Shown piece by piece: positions 16,036-28,140 of a stretch of DNA of 64,000 nt. The number at the start of each line of letters is the position of its first letter. Within the stretch, counting starts at the first letter, position 1. Under the pieces are notes generated by a model. It was not told the origin of the DNA. It saw nothing but the letters and a program-made list of their open reading frames with translations, and ran no database searches. Source of the stretch: Pseudomonas urmiensis. GTDB lineage: Bacteria; Pseudomonadota; Gammaproteobacteria; Pseudomonadales; Pseudomonadaceae. The stretch spans positions 1,617,001-1,681,000 of the forward strand of contig NZ_JABWRE020000001.1 in the NCBI RefSeq assembly GCF_014268815.2, in the 5' to 3' direction. The position numbers were made by a program, and so were the translations under genes.

Positions 16036-18132
16036 ATGTCGCTAGTTGCCAGTTCCGACATCATGTACCGGCTGTTGATCCAGAGCGTGGTGGACTATGC
16101 CATCTACATGCTCACCCCCGATGGCGTGGTCGCCAATTGGAATCCGGGGGCGCAGCGAGCCAAGGGCTACAGCGCCGATGAGGTCGTGGGCAAGCACTAT
16201 TCCCTGTTCTATGAAGATGAAGACCGCGCAGCCGGGCTGCCCGAACAGAACCTGGAACAAGCGCGGCGCACTGGCCGTTTCGAAGAGCAGGGCTGGCGGG
16301 TGTGCAAGGATGGCAGTGCGTTTCGTGCCCATGTGGTAATCGATGCGGTGCGTGATGAACAAGGCCAACTGCTCGGCTTTGCCAAGGTCACCCGCGACAT
16401 CTCCGAGCGCCACCGCTACGAGCTTGAGCTGCTTGAGGCCAAGGTCTTGGCTGAACAGTACAGCCAGGAAATGGCCAACTTGTCGCGCTTTCTTGATTCG
16501 GTGATTGCCAACATCCCTGCCAGCGTCATCGTCCAGGACTTGGACAGCCAGCGCATCCTGCTGGCCAACCAGCAGGCCGAGCGCCTGTTCGGCAGCCAGG
16601 GCGCGAGCATGATTGGTCGCCTGCCGGGCGAATGCCTGTTGCCCGGCGCTGCCGAGTATCTGCAACTGCAGCTGGCCAACGGTGCCCGCAGCACCAAGGG
16701 TTATGCTGCCGAAACACGGGTAGAGACGGCTCGCGGTCCGCGCACCTTGCGTAGCCGCGCCTTGCTCAGCCAAAAGCGTGAGGGCCAGGCCGACTACGTC
16801 ATGTTCGTCGCTGAAGACGCCACCGAAGAGTTGGCCGCGCATGCGCAGATCCACCACATGGCCCATCATGACGCTCTGACCGGCCTGCCCAACCGCACCC
16901 TGTTCAACGAGCGGCTCAAGCAGGCGCTGCTGCGCGGCGAAGACACCGGCAAGTTGACCGCCGCGCTGTGCCTGGACCTGGACAACTTCAAGAACATCAA
17001 CGACTCCCTCGGCCATGCCTTTGGCGACAAGCTACTGCGCGCCCTGGGCAAACGCCTGCGCCGGGAGCTGCGCGAACATGACACCTTGGCCCGACTGGGC
17101 GGCGATGAATTTGCCGTGATTCTGGCTGGCCTGGACACCGCCGAATCTGCCTGCAACACCGCCCGGCGCTTGATCGAAGCCATGTGCCCGCCGTTCCAGA
17201 TCGAAGGGCATCAGTTTTCGGTGGGGGTGAGCATCGGTATCGCCATCGCCCCGGACGATCACGACCAGGCCGAACAACTGCTCGGCTACGCCGACATGGC
17301 CCTGTACGAAGCCAAGCGCAATGGGCGCAATCGCTTCGAGTGCTTCCACCTTGAGCTGGACGTGGCTGCCCGCCAGCGCCGCTTGGTCGAAACCGACTTG
17401 CGCACGGCCTTGCACCTGGGCCAGTTGCAATTGCATTACCAGCCCGTGGTGGATCAACAAAGCCACGAGGTGACCGGCTACGAAGCGTTGCTGAGATGGG
17501 AGCACCCGGGCCGGGGCATGATCATGCCGATGGACTTCATCCCGATTGCCGAAGAGACTGGGCTGATCCATGAAATCGGCGCCCGTGCGCTCAACCTGGC
17601 GTGCCAGGAGGCGGCCACCTGGGGCACTGAACAAGTGGTCTCGGTCAACCTGTCACCGGTGCAGTTCAAAAATGCCAACCTGGTGCATATCGTCGCCCTG
17701 GCGTTGTCCGATTCCGGTTTGTCGCCGCTGCGCCTGGAGCTGGAGATCACCGAATCGGTGCTGCTGGGTAACAGTGAGGAAAACGTGCGCACCCTGCGGG
17801 CGCTGAAGGACTTGGGCGTGTCGATTTCCCTGGACGACTTTGGCACTGGCTACTCGTCGCTGGGCTATCTGCGCTCGTTCCCGTTCGATCGGATCAAGAT
17901 CGACAAGTCGTTCGTCCATGACATGTGCGACAGCCGCGAGGCGATGTCGATCATCCGCGCCATTACTGAGCTCTCCAACAGCCTGATGATCAAGACCACG
18001 GCTGAAGGTGTGGAGTCAGCTGAACAGATGGAGCGCTTGCGCGCCGAGGGTTGCTCGCACTTCCAGGGCTACCTGTATGGTCGGCCAGCGCCTGCCTGCG
18101 AGCGCTTGAAGAGCGTGGCGTTGCTGCGCTGA
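16036..18132 (+). CDS. PAS-PAS-GGDEF-EAL cyclic-di-GMP enzyme
   Basis: A 698-residue cytoplasmic protein without membrane segments. Domains are PAS (about 10-130), PAS (about 150-270), GGDEF (about 280-440) and EAL (about 450-695). The cyclase motif GGDEF is intact at 355-359 and the inhibitory RxxD site is intact (REHD, 346-349, five residues upstream). EAL is intact at E483-L485, with DDFGTGYSSLGYL and the lysine motif FDRIKIDKSFV of active phosphodiesterases. Both activities are therefore possible; the PAS sensors probably decide. ATG 16036 follows CAGGGAA; an in-frame GTG at 16012 is less likely. It is a monocistronic unit ending in a hairpin. Confidence 0.93.
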   Translation: MSLVASSDIMYRLLIQSVVDYAIYMLTPDGVVANWNPGAQRAKGYSADEVVGKHYSLFYEDEDRAAGLPEQNLEQARRTGRFEEQGWRVCKDGSAFRAHVVIDAVRDEQGQLLGFAKVTRDISERHRYELELLEAKVLAEQYSQEMANLSRFLDSVIANIPASVIVQDLDSQRILLANQQAERLFGSQGASMIGRLPGECLLPGAAEYLQLQLANGARSTKGYAAETRVETARGPRTLRSRALLSQKREGQADYVMFVAEDATEELAAHAQIHHMAHHDALTGLPNRTLFNERLKQALLRGEDTGKLTAALCLDLDNFKNINDSLGHAFGDKLLRALGKRLRRELREHDTLARLGGDEFAVILAGLDTAESACNTARRLIEAMCPPFQIEGHQFSVGVSIGIAIAPDDHDQAEQLLGYADMALYEAKRNGRNRFECFHLELDVAARQRRLVETDLRTALHLGQLQLHYQPVVDQQSHEVTGYEALLRWEHPGRGMIMPMDFIPIAEETGLIHEIGARALNLACQEAATWGTEQVVSVNLSPVQFKNANLVHIVALALSDSGLSPLRLELEITESVLLGNSEENVRTLRALKDLGVSISLDDFGTGYSSLGYLRSFPFDRIKIDKSFVHDMCDSREAMSIIRAITELSNSLMIKTTAEGVESAEQMERLRAEGCSHFQGYLYGRPAPACERLKSVALLR

Positions 18133-18143
18133 AGTGCGCTAGG

Positions 18144-18169
18144 GCCGCTGCGCAACCCATCGCAGCGGC
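18144..18169. terminator. Bidirectional terminator hairpin
   Basis: GCCGCTGCG (18144-18152) and CGCAGCGGC (18161-18169) are perfect 9-bp arms with an 8-base loop between the convergent GGDEF-EAL and aldo/keto reductase genes. Confidence 0.6.
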
Positions 18170-18177
18170 TCCTGGGC

Positions 18178-19002
18178 TCAACTGTTCCAGTCTGGAGCAA
18201 ACTCAGGGTTGACCACCCGTTGATCCTTCGGCAAGGCGGCGATCAGCGCCCGGTCCTGATCATCCAACTGCACCTGCAACGCCGCCAGGTTGGACAATTG
18301 ATTGTGCTCACTGCTGGCCTTGGGAATCACCGCCACGCCGTCCTGGTCAAGCAGCCATTTCAACGCAACCTGGCTGGGCAGTGCGCCGTGTTTGGCGGCG
18401 ATGTCGCGGATGACCTGCTGTTCGGCGACCCGGCCACGGGCGAGCGGGGTATAGGCCGTCAGCGCCATGCCGTGCTGGCGGGCGTAGTCGAGCAATGGCT
18501 GCTGGTCGAGCAGGGCGTGGTACTCCACCTGAATCGCCGACAGCGGTGCGCCCAGCTCTTCGGCCACTTGGCGTAGTAGGCCCAGCGGGAAGTTGGCCAC
18601 GCCGATGCAACGTGCCTTGCCTTCGTCTCGCAGCGCCACCAGGGTGTCGATACTGCGCGCCAGGTCCCAGTCCTTACCGGGCCAGTGGATATGAAACAGG
18701 TCCACCTGCTCGGTGCCTAGGGCGCGCAGGCTGTCCTCCAGCGATTGGCGCATCGCCGTCGGTGTCAGGCGATCCCACCAGACTTTGGTGGTGAGGTGGA
18801 TCTGCTCACGCGCGACAGGGCTATCACGCAGCGCCTGGCCTACCGCAGCTTCGTTGTCGTACGCCGTCGCGGTATCGATGTGCCGATAACCAAGCTCCAG
18901 CGCCTGGTGCACGGCGCGGGTGCACTCGGCGCCAGTCATCGGCCAAGTGCCCAGGCCAATGGCGGGCATGTCCAGGCCATGCTGGGAGGTGAGCCTATGC
19001 AT
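18178..19002 (-). CDS. Aldo/keto reductase (DkgA/DkgB-like)
   Basis: A 274-residue NADPH-dependent aldo/keto reductase. The catalytic tetrad is complete: D43, Y48, K73 and H106. The family signature LGYRHIDTATAYDNE and the cofactor segment VIPKASSEHNQLSNL (arginine replaced by histidine/glutamine in the 2'-phosphate region) are visible. Likely substrates are 2,5-diketo-gluconate, methylglyoxal or other small aldehydes. ATG 19002 has AAGGAGTTTTC directly upstream; an upstream extension to 19104 lacks family similarity. Single gene. Confidence 0.92.
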   Translation of the reverse strand: MHRLTSQHGLDMPAIGLGTWPMTGAECTRAVHQALELGYRHIDTATAYDNEAAVGQALRDSPVAREQIHLTTKVWWDRLTPTAMRQSLEDSLRALGTEQVDLFHIHWPGKDWDLARSIDTLVALRDEGKARCIGVANFPLGLLRQVAEELGAPLSAIQVEYHALLDQQPLLDYARQHGMALTAYTPLARGRVAEQQVIRDIAAKHGALPSQVALKWLLDQDGVAVIPKASSEHNQLSNLAALQVQLDDQDRALIAALPKDQRVVNPEFAPDWNS

Positions 19003-19247
19003 GAAAACTCCTTGTTCAAGTGGTAGAGGCCAGGCCCATGGTGGTGCATCGGTACCGGGCAGACCATGCAGGGTTGAGCAAAAGTGGTCGATCAGCGAAC
19101 GCAAATTGTCCGCAAGGGTGCTGTGACGGCATCGCGGCTATCGCAAGCTGACTCATCTCTTCTAGAATCCGTCATTACATCCGTGCTGCCCAAAGGCGGC
19201 GCAGGTCCCCGGGCGCGGCAACCGCCGACGCCACCTTCGAGAACGCC

Positions 19248-20132
19248 ATGAGTTCGAGTACACCGCTGTCTGGAGTCAATCAGCCTCTGCGAGGGATCGC
19301 GCTGGTCGTCGTCGCCACGCTTCTATTTGCCAGCCACGACGCCCTGTCCAAGTTCCTCGGCGGTCTTTATCCGATCATCATGGTGGTCTGGGCACGCTAC
19401 CTGGTGCACACCCTGTTGATGGCCGGGATCTTCCTGCCCAGGGCCGGCATGGCGGTACTGCGTACCCATCGCCCGGTGCTACAGACTCTGCGCGCCTTGA
19501 GCCTGCTGAGCACCAGCCTGCTGTTCACTGCCGGCCTGCAATACCTACCGTTGGCTGAGGCAACGGCAGTCAACTTCCTCGCTCCGGTGCTGGTGACTGC
19601 CTTGTCGGTGCCGCTGCTCAAGGAACGGGTCACGCTCGGCCAGTGGTTGGCGGTGGTGATGGGTTTCGTGGGTGTGCTGGTGGTGGTGCATCCGGGCGGG
19701 GCGATGTTCACCCCGGCGATCCTGTTCCCGTTCGGTTCGGCGTTGGGCTTCTGCTTCTATCAGGTGCTGACGCGTAAACTGGCGGTGTACGACAGCCCGA
19801 CCACCAGCAACTTCTACGCAGGCCTGTGCAATACCCTGGTGATGACGGCGCTGGTGCCGTTTTTCTGGCAGACGCCGCAATGGCATCACGCTCTGTTGAT
19901 GCTGGCCCTGGGCGGCTTTGGTATGACTGCGCACCTGCTGCTGACCCAGGCGTTTCGCTTTGCCGCGCCGGCGTTGCTGGCACCGTTCAGTTACTGCCAG
20001 ATCGTCTTCGCCGGCCTGTTGGGCCTGCTGATCTTCGGCCAGGCGCCAGACACCACCAGCCTGGTGGGCATCGCCATCATCTGCCTGAGCGGGCTGGGCG
20101 CGGCGTGGATGCAGCGCGGTAAAAAGGCCTGA
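19248..20132 (+). CDS. EamA/DMT-family membrane transporter
   Basis: A 294-residue protein with about ten hydrophobic helices in two EamA repeats (about 15-145 and 155-290), the second beginning near FTPAILFPFGSALGFCFYQV. Members export metabolites or amino acids through the inner membrane. It is convergent with the MexT-like LysR gene, separated by only 18 bases. The substrate cannot be read from sequence. Confidence 0.9.
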   Translation: MSSSTPLSGVNQPLRGIALVVVATLLFASHDALSKFLGGLYPIIMVVWARYLVHTLLMAGIFLPRAGMAVLRTHRPVLQTLRALSLLSTSLLFTAGLQYLPLAEATAVNFLAPVLVTALSVPLLKERVTLGQWLAVVMGFVGVLVVVHPGGAMFTPAILFPFGSALGFCFYQVLTRKLAVYDSPTTSNFYAGLCNTLVMTALVPFFWQTPQWHHALLMLALGGFGMTAHLLLTQAFRFAAPALLAPFSYCQIVFAGLLGLLIFGQAPDTTSLVGIAIICLSGLGAAWMQRGKKA

Positions 20133-20150
20133 TCTCAAGGGGCTTGCAGT

Positions 20151-21059
20151 TCAGTTGCCCGAGGCCATGAACTGCAGGATCTGCTCGCGCAACCAGCGTT
20201 CGGCAGGGTCGTTGTCATGGGCGCTGCTCCAGGCCATCGACAGCTCGGCTTCGCTGATGGCAAAAGGCGCCGGGTCGGCGCGCAGGCTACCGTCGTCCGC
20301 CAGGGCGCGGGCAGCATAGTCCGGCACTGTGGCAATTAATTCAGTATTGCGCAGCAGGGCGCGCAGGCTCCCGAACTGTGGCACGGCCAGCACCACTTTG
20401 CGGCAGCGGCCAATGCGTGCCAGGTCCATGTCGATATTGCCGCTCATGTCACCTGAGAACGACACCATCACGTGCGGTCTGGCGCAGTATTCGTCGAGGC
20501 TCAACGGCCCTGGGCGGGTATCTGCGCGCAATACTCTCACACCGATGTCACGGAGCTTGCGGCGCTTGGCGTTGGCCGGCAGGTCGGTGGTGTAGCTGAC
20601 GCCAACCGAGATTTCCCCTGAGGCCAGCAGCCCAGGCATCAACAGGAAGTTGGCCCGGCGCACCACCACGCTAATCTGTGGCGCTTCTTCGCGCAGGGCC
20701 TGGAGCAGATCAGGGAACAGGCCGAACTCGGCATCGTCCGACAAACCGAGGCGAAACACATTGCAGCTGGTGGCAGGCTCGAACGCCTTGGCGCGGCTGA
20801 TGGCAGCTGAAATCACATCCATTGCCGGCGCCAGTTCGGCGAAGATCTGCAGCGCCCGTGCCGTGGGCTCCATTGCACGAGCATTGCGGATTAGCAATGG
20901 ATCGTCGAACAGATCGCGCAGGCGGGCCAGAGCGGCGCTCACGGTAGGCTGGGAGATGAACAGCTTTTCTGCGACGCGGGTCAGGTTGCGTTCGAGCATC
21001 AAGGCTTCGAACACGACCAGCAAGTTCATGTCGACGCGACGCAGGTCATTGCGGTTCAT
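20151..21059 (-). CDS. LysR-family regulator resembling MexT
   Basis: A 302-residue LysR protein whose sequence follows P. aeruginosa MexT closely from the first residues (MNRNDLRRVDMNLLVVFEAL) through FRLGLSDDAEFGLFPDLLQA, SVVVRRANFLLMPGLLASGE and ISVGVSYTTDLPANAKRRKL. MexT is a redox-responsive activator of the MexEF-OprN efflux pump. No mexEF-oprN or mexS gene lies in the window, so this may be a paralogue with another target, possibly katG (354 bases away, divergent) or the neighbouring EamA exporter. ATG 21059 matches the MexT start; an ATG 14 codons upstream (21101) is less likely. Confidence 0.9.
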   Translation of the reverse strand: MNRNDLRRVDMNLLVVFEALMLERNLTRVAEKLFISQPTVSAALARLRDLFDDPLLIRNARAMEPTARALQIFAELAPAMDVISAAISRAKAFEPATSCNVFRLGLSDDAEFGLFPDLLQALREEAPQISVVVRRANFLLMPGLLASGEISVGVSYTTDLPANAKRRKLRDIGVRVLRADTRPGPLSLDEYCARPHVMVSFSGDMSGNIDMDLARIGRCRKVVLAVPQFGSLRALLRNTELIATVPDYAARALADDGSLRADPAPFAISEAELSMAWSSAHDNDPAERWLREQILQFMASGN

Positions 21060-23675
<2,616 letters not shown>

Positions 23676-24036
23676 CCTGGTCCAGGGCCAATCCGCTGCC
23701 AAGGTGTGGTGCCTGAACCGGCCTCTTCGGGCAAGCCCGTTCCCACAGTGTTTGAGCCGTCACAAAATGTGTGCGCGGCACGGCACCTGTAGGAGCGGGC
23801 TTGCCCGCGAAGAGGCCGGCTCAGGCACCACACGCTTCAATGTAGAGACGCTTGCCGCCGTTCAATAGCTGTACGATCTTCCTGTAAAAGCCAAGGCATT
23901 GTCGGTTCGCAGGGCAGGGAGAAACTCGAGCCTGCTGGCATTGTTGCTATGATGGGGCGTGGCCGGGCCTGTCAGTACACCCAGCACCTGTGCACGGGTG
24001 AGCCGTGCCCATCACTCCCGACTTGAGGTGAACCGC
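23676..24036. other. 361-bp region katG to pssA with REP pair
   Basis: The first half is filled by an inverted REP pair. The second half is unique sequence holding a TATGAT hexamer at 23948-23953 that could be the -10 of the pssA promoter, although no good -35 is present. An in-frame extension of pssA starts at 23959 but lacks family similarity. Confidence 0.55.
23719..23822. repeat. REP pair (inverted)
   Basis: GGCCTCTTCGGGCAAGCCCG near 23720-23739 (with a small deletion in the usual CGCGGG) pairs with GCGGGCTTGCCCGCGAAGAG near 23796-23815. Confidence 0.8.
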
Positions 24037-25365
24037 TTGATCCGCAGATCCGTGGCAGTACCGCACAAAGGCTTTGCCCTGGCACCGCAAGCCATCGAGG
24101 TGGTGCCTGATGCCGCCACCTACCGCTCCTGCTTGCTCGAACGTATTGCCAACGCGACTCGGCGTATCGTCATCGTCGCCCTGTACTTGCAGGAAGATGA
24201 GGCCGGTCAGGAGATTCTGGATGCGCTGTACCAGGCCAAGGCGGCGCGGCCGTCACTGCACATTGTCATCGTCGTCGATTGGTTCCGGGCCCGTCGTGGC
24301 CTGCTAGGGGCGGGCCGCCAGCCGGGTAATGCTGCCTGGTATCAAGCGCAGCGCGAGCACCATGGCTTGGATGTGATCATTCATGGCGTGCCAGTGCAAA
24401 CCCGCGAGCTGTTCGGTGTGCTGCACCTCAAGGGCAGCATCATCGATGATTGCGTGATCTACACCGGCGCCAGCCTTAATAACGTCTACCTGCACCGTTT
24501 CGAGCGTTATCGCCTCGACCGCTATCACCTGTTCGACTGTCCGGCGCTGGCCGATGCCATGGTCGAACTGGTGCGCGATGTGCTGGCCAGTACCGCCACA
24601 CCCCGCCTGGACCTGCCAGCGGCGCCATCGACCCGTAGTCTGCGCGGGGACATCCGCCGATTGCGCACACGCTTGCGGCGCATGGCCTACCCATTGCCAG
24701 ACAGCCCTGCGATCGATGGCCTGCGGGTCATTCCACTGTTGGGCATCGGCCGCGGCAACCCGCTCAACCACGCCATCTGCTCGCTGCTGGCGGCGGCGCG
24801 CGCGCAGATCATCATCAGTACCCCGTACTTCAATCCACCCCGCGTGGTGATGAGCGAAATTGACCGGGCCTTGGCCCGCGGCATTGGCGTCGAGATCATC
24901 GTCGGTCATCGTACCGCCAATGATTTCTACGTCGAGCCGGGTAAGCCGTTCAGTGCTAGTGGGGTGTTGCCCTACCTGTACGAAGACAACCTGCGGGCCT
25001 TCGCCCGACGTCGTCAGGCGGCCATCGACAGCGGCCAGTTGGTGTTGCGCATCTGGAATGATCCGGGGCATACCTTTCACGCCAAAGGCTTGTGGATCGA
25101 CCAACGTTATAGCCTGCTCACGGGTAATAACCTCAACCCACGCGGATTTAACCTGGACCTCGAAAATGGTTTGTTGATCGACGACCCACATGGGCAGTGG
25201 CTGATACCTCGCGAGGCTGAGCTGCAGGGGATCAGGCAGCATGCGCCTGTACTGCGTTCGGCCAGCGAGTTGGGCGAGCCCGGCGAGCATCCGCAGCAGG
25301 TGCGCAAGTTCCTCAAGAGGCTGCGCTTGAGCCGTCTGGAGCCGTTGATCAAACGCGTGCTGTAG
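24037..25365 (+). CDS. pssA: CDP-diacylglycerol-serine O-phosphatidyltransferase, PLD type
   Basis: A 442-residue phosphatidylserine synthase of the Gram-negative phospholipase-D type. Two HxK(x)4D motifs are seen: H130/K132/D137 in HLKGSIID and H348/K350/D355 in HAKGLWID. The N-terminal part (RIVIVALYLQEDEAGQEILD, then the GVPVQTRELFGVLHLKG segment) follows E. coli PssA. The start is a TTG at 24037 preceded by GAGGTGA, which gives the family length; this start decides the N-terminus. The enzyme makes phosphatidylserine, precursor of phosphatidylethanolamine, at the inner membrane surface. Confidence 0.92.
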   Translation: MIRRSVAVPHKGFALAPQAIEVVPDAATYRSCLLERIANATRRIVIVALYLQEDEAGQEILDALYQAKAARPSLHIVIVVDWFRARRGLLGAGRQPGNAAWYQAQREHHGLDVIIHGVPVQTRELFGVLHLKGSIIDDCVIYTGASLNNVYLHRFERYRLDRYHLFDCPALADAMVELVRDVLASTATPRLDLPAAPSTRSLRGDIRRLRTRLRRMAYPLPDSPAIDGLRVIPLLGIGRGNPLNHAICSLLAAARAQIIISTPYFNPPRVVMSEIDRALARGIGVEIIVGHRTANDFYVEPGKPFSASGVLPYLYEDNLRAFARRRQAAIDSGQLVLRIWNDPGHTFHAKGLWIDQRYSLLTGNNLNPRGFNLDLENGLLIDDPHGQWLIPREAELQGIRQHAPVLRSASELGEPGEHPQQVRKFLKRLRLSRLEPLIKRVL

Positions 25366-25374
25366 AAACGCCGA

Positions 25375-25394
25375 CGGCCCCGTAGCAGGGGCCG
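25375..25394. terminator. Bidirectional terminator hairpin
   Basis: CGGCCCC (25375-25381), a 6-base loop, and GGGGCCG (25388-25394) lie between convergent pssA and the doxX-type gene. Confidence 0.65.
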
Positions 25395-25400
25395 CGATGT

Positions 25401-25907
25401 TTACCGAGCGTTGCGCGGGCAGTAACCGAGCTTATGCCACAGCCAATGGTCCAGGCTCAGCCAGCCCGCGCCCTTGAGCGCCAGCGGCAGCAAGGCGACC
25501 AGATAGATAAGCGGAAGCTTGAAGTTGCCATAACCCTGGTCAGTGATCGCATAGCCCCGGGCCAGTTCCGCCAGCCCCGACCATTCTGCCGGCCAATGCA
25601 CTGCGGCCGTGGCTACCACTGTCACGCCGATCAACACCAGCGAAGCGAAACGGGTGCCTAGCCCGAGCAGCAGCAACAGTGGGCAGATCAGCTCCGCCCA
25701 CATCGACAACTGCCAATTCAGACTGGCGGGTAGCAGGTTGAAAGGCAGGGGAAAGTTGGATTGGATATCGGCAAACCAATTGCTGCCATTGAATTTTTCC
25801 AGGCCTGATTCAAAAAACTCCCAGGCCAGGAAAAGTCGCAGAGGCAGATCTGCGCTCCAGTCGCCGAAGCGGTTGAGCGCGGGCAGGGCACGGGTCAGGC
25901 TGGTCAT
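25401..25907 (-). CDS. DoxX-family membrane protein
   Basis: A 168-residue protein with four hydrophobic helices, a DoxX/DoxD-like quinone-related membrane family of unclear function. The first helix carries the family pattern [25 protein letters not shown] site precedes the ATG. A tandem direct repeat 84 bases upstream matches one in front of the neighbouring response regulator gene, so control by that two-component system is likely. Confidence 0.88.
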   Translation of the reverse strand: MTSLTRALPALNRFGDWSADLPLRLFLAWEFFESGLEKFNGSNWFADIQSNFPLPFNLLPASLNWQLSMWAELICPLLLLLGLGTRFASLVLIGVTVVATAAVHWPAEWSGLAELARGYAITDQGYGNFKLPLIYLVALLPLALKGAGWLSLDHWLWHKLGYCPRNAR

Positions 25908-25990
25908 TGGGGGTGGCTCCGGTCAGCGAAAAGACTGACTCGGAGTTTGCGCGGGTGGGGTATCTGCAATGTGTCGAGGCGCTGCAGTTA

Positions 25991-26010
25991 TGTATCGCAG
26001 TGTAGGTATG
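25991..26010. promoter_or_regulatory. Candidate response-regulator site upstream of doxX-type gene
   Basis: TGTATCGCAG-TGTAGGTATG is a 10-base-period direct repeat typical of OmpR-family binding. Thirteen of the first fourteen bases are identical to the site at 28121-28134. It lies 84 bases before the DoxX start, on the same relative orientation as the other site has to the response regulator gene. Confidence 0.55.
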
Positions 26011-26027
26011 CGCTTGTAAGCCAGCGG

Positions 26028-27314
26028 TCAACGCAATTCGATCTGGGCGCAGAGCCCGCCATTTTCGCGGTTACTCAACGTCAATGTACCGCCCATGGCC
26101 TGCACCAGTTGCTGTGCAATGGCCAAGCCCAAACCCGTGCCGCCGGTGCCACGATTGCGCGAGCCTTCTACCCGGTAGAACGGTTTGAGTACTTCGTTGA
26201 GCTCCTCGGCAGGAATGCCTGGGCCTTCATCGAGTACCCGAATCACCGTGGCATTGGCGTGTTGAGTGACCTCCAACTGAGCGGCGCCGGCAAATTTCAA
26301 GGCGTTGTCCAGCAGATTGACCAGGACTCGGCGCAGGGCGTGCGGGCGGGTTTGCAAGGTCGTCTCGGTGCTGCCCAGGCGCTCAACCTTGGCCCCGCTG
26401 TCCTGATAGTCGAACACCACGCTGTCGAGAAAGGCATCGAGGTCGATCCGGCACGGCGCTTCGGTGCCCACGTCCATGCTGCGGGCGTAGGCGACGCCTT
26501 CGCGTACCAGGTGCTCCATGGCGCTCAGGTCGCTCCACAGCTTGTCCTTCTCGACCCCGTCGTCCATCACTTCAACCCGCAGCTTCATCCGCGTGATGGG
26601 CGTCTGCAAATCATGGGAGATTGCCGCCAGCAGCTGCATGCGCTCCTTGAGGTAGGCAGCGATGCGCGCTTGCAGGGCATTGAAGGCTGCGGCGGCGTAC
26701 CTGACTTCGCGCGGCCCGCTTTCATCCAATTGCGGCCCGGGCGTGTTCGGATCGAGATTGTCCACGGCCTGGGACAACCGGGTCAGCGGGCCAATCGCCA
26801 GACGCACGGCCAGCCAGGTGCACAGCAGCAACACTGCCAGCTGGATCAGCAACACTACTGGCAACCAGCTGGCCACCGGAACGGTGGCAGGGGTGACGTC
26901 GATGGTCAGCGGCGCGCCGTCAGCCAGGCGCAGATGTGCCTGGAAGTGCGTCAGCGGGCCGGGGATTTCCAGAAACGTCAGGCGGTAGTCCTTGCCGATG
27001 GCCTTGACGATCGACTCGGCCGCCATCGGCGGGTCTTCGCTGGGCATGGCCGATCCGGTTTGGCCAGAGTCGAGCCTATAGCGGTAGGTGCGCCGCTCCA
27101 GTCGCGGTAGCCAGGCCGGGCGCTCGGCAGCCGGGAGGCGATCGAGGATGGCGACTGAGGTGGCGACGTCCAGCTCAAGGTTGCTGAGCATCATCGAACG
27201 GCTGCTGATGTAGCGCTCGTACGCCTGCAAACCGAATGACAGTCCGTAGGCCAATACCAGCCCGGTGAAAAATATCAGTGCAAGGCGCGAGGCGAGGGTA
27301 CGCGGCCACTTCAT
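26028..27314 (-). CDS. Sensor histidine kinase, OmpR-type partner
   Basis: A 428-residue kinase: transmembrane helix (about 9-28), periplasmic domain of about 125 residues, second helix (about 150-172), HAMP (about 172-225), HisKA with phospho-acceptor H234 in ISHDLQTPITRMKLR, and HATPase with N box LLDNALKFAG and G boxes DEGPGIP and GTGLGLAI. The start ATG overlaps the response regulator stop by four bases, so translation is coupled. The periplasmic sensor lacks obvious metal or heme motifs, and the signal is unknown. Confidence 0.92.
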   Translation of the reverse strand: MKWPRTLASRLALIFFTGLVLAYGLSFGLQAYERYISSRSMMLSNLELDVATSVAILDRLPAAERPAWLPRLERRTYRYRLDSGQTGSAMPSEDPPMAAESIVKAIGKDYRLTFLEIPGPLTHFQAHLRLADGAPLTIDVTPATVPVASWLPVVLLIQLAVLLLCTWLAVRLAIGPLTRLSQAVDNLDPNTPGPQLDESGPREVRYAAAAFNALQARIAAYLKERMQLLAAISHDLQTPITRMKLRVEVMDDGVEKDKLWSDLSAMEHLVREGVAYARSMDVGTEAPCRIDLDAFLDSVVFDYQDSGAKVERLGSTETTLQTRPHALRRVLVNLLDNALKFAGAAQLEVTQHANATVIRVLDEGPGIPAEELNEVLKPFYRVEGSRNRGTGGTGLGLAIAQQLVQAMGGTLTLSNRENGGLCAQIELR

Positions 27315-28051
27315 GAGGGCGACTCAAGCAATTGCACCGCTAGCGAGAACACGTAGCCTTCGCTGCGCACGGTCTTGATGCAGGTCGGCTCTCGCGCATC
27401 GTCACCCAGCCGCTGGCGCAGGCGGCTGACCAACAGGTCGATGGAGCGGTCGAAGATGTCCGCCTCGCGGCCTTGGGTCAGGTTGAGCAACTGTTCGCGG
27501 CTGAGCACTCGCTGCGGATGGTCGAGAAATACCCGCAACAGGCGGTATTCGGCGCCACTGAGGGCCACCAGGGTGCCTTGGTCATCAAGCAGGTGACGCG
27601 CCGTGGTGTCCAGGCGCCACGGGCCGAAACGCAACATGCGGCTGCTTTCGCTGATGGTCAGGTTCGGCGGCAGCATGCGCGTGCGACGCAGCACGGCATT
27701 GATCCGCGCCAGTAGCTCGCGGGCGGAAAACGGTTTGGTCAGGTAGTCGTCGGCGCCCATTTCCAGGCCGATGATGCGGTCGGTCTCGTCGTCGCGGGCG
27801 GTGAGCATCAATACCGGCACGTTGCGATGCTTGCCCGCGCGCAACTCGCGGCACAGCAACAGGCCGTCATCGCCGGGCATCATGATGTCGAGCACGATCA
27901 GGTCCACTGCATCGGCCTCAAGGAAGGCGCGCATCTGCCGGCCGTCGGCGGCGATGCTGGTGCGCAGACCATTTTTCTTCAGGTAATTGCCGACCAACTC
28001 ACGGATTTCGCGGTCGTCGTCGACGATCAGGATGTGATCGACGTGTTCCAT
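27311..28051 (-). CDS. OmpR-family response regulator
   Basis: A 246-residue regulator with a receiver domain (1-125; phospho-acceptor D55 in LIVLDIMMPGDDGL, acidic DDD at 11-13, lysine in YLTKPFSARE) and a winged-helix output domain (about 140-238; VLSREQLLNL, DRSIDLLVSRLRQRL). First gene of a coupled pair with the kinase. A tandem repeat 70 bases upstream suggests autoregulation, and a matching site precedes the DoxX gene. Confidence 0.94.
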   Translation of the reverse strand: MEHVDHILIVDDDREIRELVGNYLKKNGLRTSIAADGRQMRAFLEADAVDLIVLDIMMPGDDGLLLCRELRAGKHRNVPVLMLTARDDETDRIIGLEMGADDYLTKPFSARELLARINAVLRRTRMLPPNLTISESSRMLRFGPWRLDTTARHLLDDQGTLVALSGAEYRLLRVFLDHPQRVLSREQLLNLTQGREADIFDRSIDLLVSRLRQRLGDDAREPTCIKTVRSEGYVFSLAVQLLESPS

Positions 28052-28120
28052 CGTGCGGGCCCTGCCTTAGTTTGAGTAAGCCAAGTGTACTGGGCGTTGG
28101 CGCGCTTGCCTGCCGAGGAT

Positions 28121-28140
28121 TGTATTGCAGTGTATCTGGC
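28121..28140. promoter_or_regulatory. Candidate response-regulator site, divergent promoter region
   Basis: TGTATTGCAG-TGTATCTGGC is a direct repeat of TGTAT-N5 with a 10-base period, in the region between the response regulator (minus) and the DUF2790 gene (plus). A GATACA at 28150-28155 also makes an inverted pair with TGTATC (28131-28136). Confidence 0.55.

Noticed and set aside
25947-27110. 387-codon plus-strand open frame
   Set aside because: Antisense to the histidine kinase with HisKA and HATPase motifs.
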